64,000 nt of DNA from JAVBQL01 sp031549085 (lineage in GTDB: Bacteria > Spirochaetota > GWE2-31-10 > MWDO01), in the NCBI GenBank assembly GCA_031549085.1, contig JAVBQL010000014.1, forward strand, positions 85,882 through 149,881. The letters are read 5' to 3'. Shown here piece after piece: positions 35,101 to 42,802 of the stretch (positions are counted from its first letter, which is position 1; every line of letters begins with the position of its first letter). A model generated the notes under the pieces. That model made no database searches and had not been told where the DNA came from. It worked only from the letters and a program-made list of their open reading frames with translations. The position numbers were made by a program, and so were the translations under genes.

Positions 35101-35635
35101 TACTAATAATAGTAAGCCATCCTACAACAAGAGAGTGCCGGTTATTATGGCTGGTATAATTGATAACATCAAGTTTAATAAACTTGATAATGGCTCAAGC
35201 TGGGCTATTCTAGATGTGGAAGATCTTGAAGGGAAATTTAGTGTTACACTCTATAGTAATGAATTTCAAAACAATAGAGAGTTTTTAAATATAGGTCAAA
35301 TTATTTTTATTAGGGGGTATGTTAAGATGATGAAGAATGAGAGTGCAGTAATTGTTGGGGAGGGGATCTCTGACCTTGAGGAGAGGAGACTCTCTGAACT
35401 AAAAGAGTGTCACGTCTTTATAAAGAATTGCAACACAGATGAGAGGGAGCTTAATGAGTTTAAAAATGAGCTTAATCAGGCAAATGGTGAGCTCTCACTA
35501 TTCTTCCACCTAAAAGATAATCAAGGCAGAGAGACAATCATAAAATCTGCTGATATCAAAGTTCCAAAAGATGAGCTTATGACAAGAGAGTTTGTCAGAA
35601 GATATGATTTTATAGAGAATATAAAAAATACATAG
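32165..35635 (+). CDS. dnaE: DNA polymerase III alpha subunit
   Basis: The replicative polymerase, 1156 aa (E. coli DnaE is 1160). The N-terminal PHP domain has HLHNHTEYSLLDG (7-19) and ITDHGN. Catalytic aspartates lie in MPDFDIDFCQERR (about 392-404). Palm-fingers motifs such as GPGRGSGAGS and RPGPMQFI are present, followed by a helix-hairpin-helix region, an OB-fold (about 990-1070) and a C-terminal tail. Its start overlaps the upstream hydrolase gene. It lacks a PolC-type exonuclease insertion, so proofreading must come from elsewhere. Confidence 0.97.
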   Translation: MSYNFVHLHNHTEYSLLDGMLNIEESVDKAKSLGMKALAITDHGNMYGAIEFYKECKKKGIKPIVGSEFYVSPDISEKTKDLYHLILLAKSDKGYKNLIKLSSISYVDGFYYKPRIDNSLLEKYSEGLICLSACIGGEIPQYILQDKFDEAKRLASYYKELFGNDSFFLEIQYHGLGEEKRAIAGLSQLSRELMIPLVATNDAHYLDKEDYEAHDALLCIGTKKLVKDTKRLKFPTNEFYLKTEEEMARLFAKDFPMSLSNSCHIAEMCELDIELPGPILPDFDVPSTETKDSYLKKIAIEGLSRRYPLVTDELMDRLNYEIDVISRMGFAGYFLIVWDFIRYAKMNDIWVGPGRGSGAGSIVAYSLEITNIDPIKYNLLFERFLNEKRISMPDFDIDFCQERREEVIDYVNKKYTKDKVSQIVTFSKMKSKAVLRDVGRVLDIPLDRVNYIVSLFKEFYHSEGDENSSLIKYARKNSELNLILEGSNEDEKKLIFISERLRGITRHTSIHAAGVVIGKSDITDFVPLQVIKDDKIGDIITTQFQGPLLEECGLVKMDFLGLITLTVIRNCLATLEKKGIVIDIDKIDLNDQKVYEVFANGETDAIFQFESPGMKKYLTKLKPTCLEDLIAMNALYRPGPMQFIDTYIARKHKREEVFYDHPSIEPILAETYGIMVYQEQVMMIAQVLAGYDLGAADILRRAMGKKKAEEMEMQLDSFVAGSMEKGVEREVAVCVFKKMSEFANYGFNKSHATAYAYLAYQTAYLKAYYPLEFMASILTSEIRNNERVLNYIDSMKAKGIKILPPDVNSSSLGFIVEGDAIRYALNGIKGVGENATNSIISARNRLGKFTSFLEFLESVDLRLVNKNVLEIFIKCGAFDSMGERRKYLFSNFDLFIKDAQNRQADKKAGQTNLFDDDNIEVQTIDDGSRYEEWTEKEKQLFEKEYLGFYVSSHPLKKYRNYIKKNITYSSSSVKDIFSDTNNSKPSYNKRVPVIMAGIIDNIKFNKLDNGSSWAILDVEDLEGKFSVTLYSNEFQNNREFLNIGQIIFIRGYVKMMKNESAVIVGEGISDLEERRLSELKECHVFIKNCNTDERELNEFKNELNQANGELSLFFHLKDNQGRETIIKSADIKVPKDELMTREFVRRYDFIENIKNT

Positions 35636-35972
35636 AAAAAACGCAAATTTATAAAAAAAATGTAATAAAAACATAAAAAATATTTCTTTTATTCTACTGT
35701 TTTTCCGAAACTATTCATAAAACATGGGTCTATTTTTTTTTATAAAATGGATTTTGATATTGGTTTGGTTTTGGAAAGTGAAAAAATCTAAAGATATCTT
35801 GATAAGTTATTTTTTACCTATAACAATAAACCAAAGTAATATCAATCTCCGCTATTATTATTGATCAGCTCATTAAGAATAATGTATAAACTTGTTTTTG
35901 CATTACCAAATGAGATAAATCAAAAAAGAGGGGTTAATACCCTTTATAATTTTAGGAGGTTCTATCTTAGTT
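35636..35972. other. Gap after dnaE holding a long imperfect hairpin
   Basis: TGATATTGGTTTGGTTT (35755-35771) pairs at 15 of 17 positions with 35828-35844, and inner A/T arms continue the stem. AGGAGG for the next gene is at 35953-35958. No gene was seen. Confidence 0.55.
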
Positions 35973-36662
35973 ATGGTTAGAGAAAACGATTTTTCAAATC
36001 AATACTCTTTAAAAGAGGAAGATCCTTTTGATGATCTTCTATTTTCAGACTATATCGGCAAGGGGCTCTTCTTTAAACATTGGGATCAATTTAAGATTCT
36101 AGAAAAGAGGGTTTTTGAAATTCTTAAAAGAGAGAAGGGGAAGAAAAAAAATATTAAAGCTTGGGTCTTAGGCTGTGGAACAGGGGAGGACACATATAGC
36201 CTTGCTCTCTCACTTCTTAAAAATTTTAAAAAACCATGGAAGCTTGAAGTTGTTGCGTCAGATGTCTGTTTAAACTCTCTGCTGCAGGCAAGAGAGGGGT
36301 TTTATAGTTACAACAATGTGCACAATGTATCAGATGAGATGCTCTCAAGGTATTTTGAAAAATATGAGGATATCTACTTTGTTAATAATGAGGTTAAGGA
36401 TATTGTAAGATTCGATTATCACAACTTGATACATGAGGCAAACCTTAAGGATTGTGATATCATCTTTTGTAAAAATTTATTGCATGGGCTCAATGAACAG
36501 ATGAAAGATTTTATGACTGATAAGATCTATGATGCTATGAATAGCGTAGCATTTCTATTTTTAGGTGAAGATGAATCTATCTCTGGAATGGAGAAAAAAT
36601 TTAAGTCTTTTGTTCCATTTGGAAACTCTATCTATATAAAAAATATGGAATATATGGAGTAG
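35973..36662 (+). CDS. CheR-like SAM-dependent methyltransferase without the CheR N-terminal domain
   Basis: 229 aa. The SAM site reads WVLGCGTGEDTYSLAL (about 68-83), like the WSAGCSTGEEPYSLA motif of CheR. It is followed by ASDVCLNSLLQAREGFY and CDIIFCKNLLHGL (the FCRN-equivalent). The terminal strand F-LGEDESI matches CheR's LG-x-x-E. The N-terminal helical domain used by chemotaxis CheR to hold receptors is largely missing, and no che genes are near. The substrate protein is therefore uncertain. AGGAGG lies 14 bases before the ATG, a long spacing, so the start could be slightly different. Confidence 0.75.
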   Translation: MVRENDFSNQYSLKEEDPFDDLLFSDYIGKGLFFKHWDQFKILEKRVFEILKREKGKKKNIKAWVLGCGTGEDTYSLALSLLKNFKKPWKLEVVASDVCLNSLLQAREGFYSYNNVHNVSDEMLSRYFEKYEDIYFVNNEVKDIVRFDYHNLIHEANLKDCDIIFCKNLLHGLNEQMKDFMTDKIYDAMNSVAFLFLGEDESISGMEKKFKSFVPFGNSIYIKNMEYME

Positions 36663-36671
36663 AGTTTTTTG

Positions 36672-36732
36672 GCAGTGCTATTTTTTAAAAATGAGATTGA
36701 AGTAGTAAATTTTAAATAGCACTGCTAATTTT
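36672..36732 (+). terminator. Intrinsic terminator of the CheR-like gene
   Basis: A 12-bp stem, 36672-36683 with 36714-36725, is followed by TAATTTTTTT. Confidence 0.75.
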
Positions 36733-36805
36733 TTTATCACATCATAAAATTGGACAATAGGGTGTGTTGATAGAGAAAAAACTTTTAAGTATATGTGATA
36801 GCTCT

Positions 36806-37828
36806 CTAATCAACTATATTATCATTTTTATCTATATAGAACTCTTTACCATTAAGTTTAACTTTTGATAATCCATTACTATTAAACCAACTTCTATCTT
36901 CTTGGCTCCAGTAAATATCATCATATTTCAAAGGTATTACGACTTTGCCTGTACTATCAACAAAGCCATACCTATCATTAAGCTTGACACGAGCCAATTC
37001 TTCACTAAAAACACCAATTTCATCATACTTACAAGGCACTATCTCTCTGCCTGTTTTATCAACACATCCAGTTTTGCCATTAAGCTTGACACTAGCCCTA
37101 CCATCAATGCTAAAAAAATAAGCAATATCATCATACTTACAAGGTACCAGTTCCTTACCTTTCTTATCAATATAGCCATATTTACTATCAATCCCAATAA
37201 TGGCTAATCCATCAATAAAAGTACCAATTTCATCATATTTGCAAGGCACTACTTCCCTACCACTCTCATCTATAAAGCCCCACTTGCCATTAAGTTGAAC
37301 TCTAGCTAATCCATCTTCAAAATCGTCAATATAATCATACTCTTTTTTGCTCTTATCGCGTTTCTTGTCTACGACATAAGCACTTTCGCCAGCTTTTACC
37401 CTCTCAAATTTTTCTGCATATATGTATAGAAAATTTTTATCAGCTGATAGAGAAAAATTGTTCTCTTTTCCATTTCTGCTAGTTGCAGCTGCATCACCTA
37501 GAAAAAACCAAGTATCAGTATTGCTATCATATTTTTCGACCTTCTGTTGTATAAAAGAACTATTGGTTAAATTTTTTAATGTTATCCTAGATATCTCATT
37601 ATCAAAATTATAAAGGTAGATATAATCACTATTCCATATTAGGGTTAGATTTGGATAATAAAGCTTATATTCTCCATAAACAGGCTTTCCACCAATGATA
37701 CCTAAAAATTTTTCGTTGGCTTTTTTTATTGCACTGTTTAATATTTTGTCTGTCTTATCATCTTGCCCGCTCAAAAGGAATAGAGCAAAAATAGAGATAA
37801 TAAAAACAATAAATCTTTTTTTTAACAT
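36806..37828 (-). CDS. Secreted WG-repeat protein (paralogue 1)
   Basis: 340 aa with a signal peptide (about 1-21, cleaved near LLSGQ). After a unique ~130-residue N-terminal segment come about five ~33-residue WG/KWG beta repeats. They are typified by GLARVQLNGKWGFIDESGRE and VVPCKYDEIG. Such repeats are common in spirochaetes, Bacteroidetes and others and probably form extended beta structures at the surface; no catalytic role is known. It lies 16 bp downstream of a paralogue, so they form an operon and arose by tandem duplication. No intrinsic terminator follows on this strand. Confidence 0.85.
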   Translation of the reverse strand: MLKKRFIVFIISIFALFLLSGQDDKTDKILNSAIKKANEKFLGIIGGKPVYGEYKLYYPNLTLIWNSDYIYLYNFDNEISRITLKNLTNSSFIQQKVEKYDSNTDTWFFLGDAAATSRNGKENNFSLSADKNFLYIYAEKFERVKAGESAYVVDKKRDKSKKEYDYIDDFEDGLARVQLNGKWGFIDESGREVVPCKYDEIGTFIDGLAIIGIDSKYGYIDKKGKELVPCKYDDIAYFFSIDGRASVKLNGKTGCVDKTGREIVPCKYDEIGVFSEELARVKLNDRYGFVDSTGKVVIPLKYDDIYWSQEDRSWFNSNGLSKVKLNGKEFYIDKNDNIVD

Positions 37829-37844
37829 AAAAAAAACTCCTCAA

Positions 37845-39017
37845 TTAGTTTTCAACCCTATTGCCATTTTTATCAATTCTAAAAGATTGCCCATTAAGCT
37901 TAACGGAGGCTCTCCCATCTAATCCGAAGTCTCCAGCCTCATCATACTTAATAGGTATTACAACTTGGCCACTCTTATTTATATAGCCATATTTAGTGCC
38001 TATTTTAATATAAGCTAAATCCTCTAAGAAATGGCTAGCATAATCATATCCAATAAATACAACTTCTTTTCCTGCTTTGTTTATAAAACCATATTGGCCA
38101 TTAAACATAACTCTAGCTACTCCAGAATATACTCTATTAGGCCCCTGATAGAAATCATCTATAACGTCATATTTAATAGGAGTAATCTCCATACCACTCT
38201 TATCAATAAGACCATGCTTATCACTAAGCTTAACTTTAGCGATCTCATCTTCAAAGTCCCAAACATAATCATATTTAGCAGGAATAACTTCTTTTCCTGC
38301 CCCATCTACAAAGCCCCACTTCCCATTGTCTCCATGCTTTGTAAAAAGTTCTATGTCATCACTATATTCAGTAGAAGTTGATTTACTATCGGTTATTTTA
38401 CTATTGGTTTTATTAGCTGTATCAACTTTATTGGGACTTATATAGTTAGAGAATCCTTTGCTTAAGCTATCAAGCCCATCATACTTAATAGGTATTACGG
38501 CTCTACCGCTCTTATCTATAAAGCCCCATTTGTCATTAAGCTTAACAGGGGCCATCCATCTGAATTTTTCAGCAAAATTACCAACTCTATCATATATAAA
38601 GGGTACTACAATTTTACCGCTTCTATCTATAAATCCCCACTTGTCATCCAGCTTTACTCCTGCTAATCCCCCATTAAAGAATCCAGCATTATCATACTTT
38701 ACCTCTATAATGTTGTTGCCGTCGATATAACTAAAACCCCACTTACCTTTATATCTAATTTTAAGGAGCTCATCTTTAGGAATGTTAGTGGTAAAATCAC
38801 TCTCATTGGTAGTAGACCACCTACCAGTTTTATTGTTATACTTCATAGTAATAATTTTACCGCCATCAGTAATAGCATTAGTCAGACAAACTACTGCTTT
38901 GTTGCCACTCTCATCTATAATTTCTCTATATATCTCAATAGTTTCACGTTCTTGTCCATTCAAAAAGCAGAGAGTAAAAGTAAAAATAATCAAAGTAAAA
39001 ATATATTTTCTATACAC
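37845..39017 (-). CDS. Secreted WG-repeat protein (paralogue 2)
   Basis: 390 aa with a signal peptide (1-20, ending near FLNGQ). It has about seven WG repeats (such as GKWGFVDGAGKEVIPAKYD), interrupted around residues 190-215 by a Ser/Thr/Lys-rich linker. It is the first gene of the two-gene unit and carries the promoter at 39066-39095. The repeats of both proteins share the V-P-x-K-Y-D phrase. The N-terminal segment also resembles that of paralogue 1 (DESGNKAVV, then NKTGRW). It is probably periplasmic or outer-surface. Confidence 0.85.
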   Translation of the reverse strand: MYRKYIFTLIIFTFTLCFLNGQERETIEIYREIIDESGNKAVVCLTNAITDGGKIITMKYNNKTGRWSTTNESDFTTNIPKDELLKIRYKGKWGFSYIDGNNIIEVKYDNAGFFNGGLAGVKLDDKWGFIDRSGKIVVPFIYDRVGNFAEKFRWMAPVKLNDKWGFIDKSGRAVIPIKYDGLDSLSKGFSNYISPNKVDTANKTNSKITDSKSTSTEYSDDIELFTKHGDNGKWGFVDGAGKEVIPAKYDYVWDFEDEIAKVKLSDKHGLIDKSGMEITPIKYDVIDDFYQGPNRVYSGVARVMFNGQYGFINKAGKEVVFIGYDYASHFLEDLAYIKIGTKYGYINKSGQVVIPIKYDEAGDFGLDGRASVKLNGQSFRIDKNGNRVEN

Positions 39018-39065
39018 AGAAAAACCTCTTTATATATTAAGTAAATATTATTGTTGTTATTATTG

Positions 39066-39095
39066 ACTATATAAAAGAAAGTAACAAAAAGTCAA
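39066..39095 (-). promoter_or_regulatory. Sigma-70-type promoter of the WG-repeat operon
   Basis: On the minus strand TTGACT (39095-39090) and TATAGT (39071-39066) are 18 bp apart, about 50 bp before the ATG. Confidence 0.55.
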
Positions 39096-39255
39096 CTGTT
39101 TTTATTAATAGGACAATAGCTATAATATATTTAACTACCATATGCTTAAATTTTGTAATAGCTAAAAATGATTTGATTTTTTTTCTATTTTCTTATAAAG
39201 TAGTGTCTGCCATTAAAACTATGGTTGTTTTTTAAAAAAATAGGGAATAATTGAA

Positions 39256-40833
39256 TTGACACTGAAAAAAAATAGCAGATTTGTGGGATCTGCTCTGCTG
39301 ATTGCCTTTTTCTCACTCCTATCACGTCTATTGGGAGTTTTAAGGTCCTCGCTTCTTGCGGCTTTCTATGGAGCAACAGGCTCAAGCGGACTCAGTGACT
39401 GCTATACTGCAAGCTTCAAACTTCCTGATATCATATTCAATCTCGTCGCTGCAGGTTCAATCTCCATAATACTTATTCCATACTTTTCATCTTTTATCTC
39501 AAAAGATGATGAAGAGAGCCTAAATAGAGCATGTTCAAGCTTTTTTAATCTATTTCTATTATTAATAGTAGCTTTTACCGTTTTTGCATTTTTTTTTGCT
39601 CCATACTTCGTTAGAAATTTTTTGGTTGCTGGCTGGACAAATGAGAGTAATATCGTTCTTACAATAAAGATGACACGCATTTTACTCTTGCAAGTGCTCT
39701 TTATGACGATGTCGAGCATCTTTGGTTCATATCTCAATTCAATTGAGAGATTTTTTAGTTACTCCGTTGCGATGCTTTTTTATAATGTTGGAATAATATT
39801 TGGTATAGTCTTTTTATCACCTATTTTTAGCATAGAGGGTGTTGTTTGGGGGGTTGTTATTGGTGCTTTTGGCCATTTTCTAATTCAGCTGATTGGCTCT
39901 ATCAAAAACGGCTTTAGGTACTCCTTTGTTCTGCCATCTTTTAATAGAGAGGAGAGAGAGCTTTTTCTTGTTGCAATTCCTCGTATAATTGCTATAAGCA
40001 GTGAGCAGCTTGTTAGGTTCTTCTTTGTTAATTTTGGTTCTTTCATATTTTTAGGCTCTATATTTATTTTTGATAATATAGAGAATATAGGAATGCTCCC
40101 CTATGGAATAATTGCTGTTAGCGTCTCTACAGCGGCCTTTCCAATCTTTGTTAAGCTCTTTAACCAAGATTATATTGGAGAGCTTGTTGATACACTCCTA
40201 AAAAATATAAGGTTTCTTCTCTTTCTTATTTTGCCAGCCACCATCTTTATGATTCTCTTTAGGTATGAGATTGTTGAACTTCTTCTTGGTTACAATAAAT
40301 TCTCTGCTAATGATGTGAATATAACTGTTAATGGTCTGCTCTACTACCTCTTTGGGATTCCATTTTTGTCAATTACAATAGTTGTTGTAAAATTTTATTA
40401 TTCGATGAAAAGATCGATATTGCCAATGATAGTTGCCCTTATTTCAGTTGCTGTAACAATTGCAGCATCATATCTTCTTGTTGACAAATACAATATTGTT
40501 GCCCTTTCACTTGGAAGATTTTTTGGCTACTCTCTTCAGGCTTTTCTATTGCTATTTTTTCTCTTTTCAAAAAGGGATTTTAGAGAGATGGTTCCAAAAC
40601 ATGAAGTTTTTCAGATTGTTAAAATTGTTTTTGTTTGTATAGTTGTCTTTTTTATAGGACTGCTTTTATATAGATATGCCAATTTCACTGCTAATATAAA
40701 ATTGAATTCTATTCTCACAATTTTGATAATAGGCGGGACACTATCGCTTCTATATATTATATTGTCTGCCATATTGAGAGTTGATGATGTTCGCTATTTT
40801 ATTGGTTTTATTAAGAAAAGAATAGATAAATAG
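39256..40833 (+). CDS. murJ: Lipid II flippase MurJ
   Basis: A 525-aa integral membrane protein of the MviN/MurJ (MOP) superfamily that exports lipid II for peptidoglycan synthesis. About 14 helices are visible. The N-terminal family pattern is clear: SALLIAFFSLLSRLLGVLR, then AAFYGATG-SDCYTASFKLPDIIFNL, GSISIILIPYFS and SIFGSYLNSIERF. The length is usual. TTG 39256 follows AGGGAATAAT. It is not clustered with other cell-wall genes here, being between the WG operon and a CotH-type lipoprotein. Confidence 0.95.
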   Translation: MTLKKNSRFVGSALLIAFFSLLSRLLGVLRSSLLAAFYGATGSSGLSDCYTASFKLPDIIFNLVAAGSISIILIPYFSSFISKDDEESLNRACSSFFNLFLLLIVAFTVFAFFFAPYFVRNFLVAGWTNESNIVLTIKMTRILLLQVLFMTMSSIFGSYLNSIERFFSYSVAMLFYNVGIIFGIVFLSPIFSIEGVVWGVVIGAFGHFLIQLIGSIKNGFRYSFVLPSFNREERELFLVAIPRIIAISSEQLVRFFFVNFGSFIFLGSIFIFDNIENIGMLPYGIIAVSVSTAAFPIFVKLFNQDYIGELVDTLLKNIRFLLFLILPATIFMILFRYEIVELLLGYNKFSANDVNITVNGLLYYLFGIPFLSITIVVVKFYYSMKRSILPMIVALISVAVTIAASYLLVDKYNIVALSLGRFFGYSLQAFLLLFFLFSKRDFREMVPKHEVFQIVKIVFVCIVVFFIGLLLYRYANFTANIKLNSILTILIIGGTLSLLYIILSAILRVDDVRYFIGFIKKRIDK

Positions 40834-40974
40834 TGCTTATTAATTTATTCAAAGAAATATTACTTGTCAAACGGTAGATAATTAGTTACTATAAATTATA
40901 TAATTCTTTATTTTTTAAAAAAAAATATAATTATTAAAAAAGTAATCAATTATTTAATATTTTAGGAGATTACA

Positions 40975-42585
40975 TTGAGTAAAACTTTTCGCAATTTTTT
41001 TGTTTTATCTGCTTTTATCTTATCACTTTTAGCATATGTTGCTTGTAGTGCCACAGTTTCAGATGATAGCGCATCGGATGATAATAAGACAACCCCAACT
41101 ACAATTACACCAAATGATAGTGGTCCTACAACCACGCCAACAATTCCTCTAACATTTACTTCGTTAGATGAGATGTTCAATTTGGACTACCTATCAGAGA
41201 TAGTAATAGATGTTTCACTGGATCAGTGGAATACACTTTTAACTAACTATGCAACATATGATAGAAATGAGGAGATTGTTAGAGCAAACTTTTCATATAA
41301 TGATGGAAATGGAAAGGGGGTCTCTATAGATAATGTCAGCATTCGTACAAGAGGCAACTCAAGCAGACGTACCCCTGAAGATCCAATCGGCGGTCCACAC
41401 AATGCAGTCAACCCTCAATGGAGAGCTGCCCACTTCAAGATTGCATTTGATAAATTTTCTGATATCTATCCAGAAAACAAGGATAGAAAATTTCTTGATA
41501 AGTATGATGGGCTAATATTAAAGTGGTTCAAAGATGATCCTATGTTTGTAAGGGAGATCTACTCATATAACCTCTTTACGAAGTTTGGTGTATGGACTGC
41601 TGCTAGAGTAAAATATACAAAAGTATATATCCATGTTGAAGGCGATGCAAAACCAGCATACTTTGGTATGTATGTTATGCTTGAGGACTTTGGTAAGAAT
41701 ATGATTACTCAGAGACAGAAGAAAAATATTGATCCAAACAACAGTTTGGGAATTGGATATACAAAGAATGATGGAAACCTATGGAAATGTACATGGCAAG
41801 GTAACGATCCTGCAGACCTATCTTCTAATAATATAGATAGTAAGATGGGTGTAGAGGCTGTTACTCTCTATCCAGCTACTTCAAAAACATACTCCTATGA
41901 TTTGAAGACCAATAAGAAGACTGACGAATCTATCAATGCTGCCAAAGCTGAACTTAAAACTTTTATACAAAATCTTGAAAACAAGACAGGAAGTGATTTC
42001 AAAACTTGGATTGATGCAAGTGTTGATGTTGATCTACTCTTAAAGACATATGCAGTAAATGTCACTCTTGGTATGTGGGACGACTTCTGGGTGAATTCAA
42101 ATAACTACTATATATATTTTGATAACACAGACGGAAAGACCTATTTTATACCATATGATTATGATAATACTTTGGGTACTTCAGCAATAGTATCAGATAG
42201 TGGTACACAAAATCCACTCTATTGGGGAGATAGAAGCACAAGTCAAAAACAGCTTATTACAAAAATTCTTAATATCCCAGAATATGAGACAAAGTATAAA
42301 AATTATCTTAAAGAGCTTATCGATCCTTCAAAAGATCTATTCTATGTGGATAAGAGTATTGCTCGTATAAACAAGTGGCAAAGTTTGATAGCAAACCATC
42401 TAAACAGTGATATTGTTAATTGTAATCAATTTGAATCACCTATAACATGTGTTGAAACCTTTAAAGCTTTTGAAGATAAACCTGCATGGTGGGGAAATCA
42501 GTCTAAATATAGACTCCTTACTGGGGATGATACAACAAACTTCTTTAGAGCAAAGACAAACGCTATAAACCAATATTGCAATTAG
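40975..42585 (+). CDS. CotH-family lipoprotein (kinase-like fold)
   Basis: 536 aa from TTG 40975, placed four bases after GGAGAT. The N-terminal signal peptide ends in a lipobox (AYVAC, Cys about 23), and a Thr/Pro-rich linker (about 28-57) follows. The CotH domain (about 65-520) shows RTRGNSSRR, HFKIAFDKFSD, YFGMYVMLEDFGK and the metal-site segment FIPYDYDNTLG. CotH proteins in spore coats are protein kinases; bacterial surface homologues are less studied and some attach to cellulosomes. It is probably displayed at an outer leaflet. A strong terminator at 42614-42646 follows. Confidence 0.85.
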   Translation: MSKTFRNFFVLSAFILSLLAYVACSATVSDDSASDDNKTTPTTITPNDSGPTTTPTIPLTFTSLDEMFNLDYLSEIVIDVSLDQWNTLLTNYATYDRNEEIVRANFSYNDGNGKGVSIDNVSIRTRGNSSRRTPEDPIGGPHNAVNPQWRAAHFKIAFDKFSDIYPENKDRKFLDKYDGLILKWFKDDPMFVREIYSYNLFTKFGVWTAARVKYTKVYIHVEGDAKPAYFGMYVMLEDFGKNMITQRQKKNIDPNNSLGIGYTKNDGNLWKCTWQGNDPADLSSNNIDSKMGVEAVTLYPATSKTYSYDLKTNKKTDESINAAKAELKTFIQNLENKTGSDFKTWIDASVDVDLLLKTYAVNVTLGMWDDFWVNSNNYYIYFDNTDGKTYFIPYDYDNTLGTSAIVSDSGTQNPLYWGDRSTSQKQLITKILNIPEYETKYKNYLKELIDPSKDLFYVDKSIARINKWQSLIANHLNSDIVNCNQFESPITCVETFKAFEDKPAWWGNQSKYRLLTGDDTTNFFRAKTNAINQYCN

Positions 42586-42613
42586 TCATATAAGATTATG
42601 ATTTAAATTAAAC

Positions 42614-42646
42614 AAAAAGAGAGCAGTTTTTAATTGCTCTCTTTTT
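42614..42646. terminator. Bidirectional intrinsic terminator
   Basis: A perfect 12-bp stem, 42614-42625 with 42635-42646, has A5 and T6 borders. It serves the CotH gene and could serve mfd on the other strand. Confidence 0.85.
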
Positions 42647-42654
42647 TCTTTTTT

Positions 42655-42784
42655 ACGTACCACGTCCTTTCTAACACCTATTTTTTGCAAAAAGGATATG
42701 GTCTTTCTAATTAGAATTGGAGCTCTACTTAGAAATGAAAAATCCCTTTTGTATAAGATATTTATCAAAAAGGACGTGGGATCT
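42655..42784. repeat. Family B repeat, inverted pair
   Basis: A forward unit (42655-42710) starts ACCACGTCCTTTCT and ends TCTTTCTAA. An inverted unit (42729-42784) ends ATTTATCAAAAAGGACGTGG. Together they form a ~130-bp dyad between the CotH gene and mfd. Confidence 0.8.
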
Positions 42785-42802
42785 AAAAAAAAGAAAAAAA
42801 TT

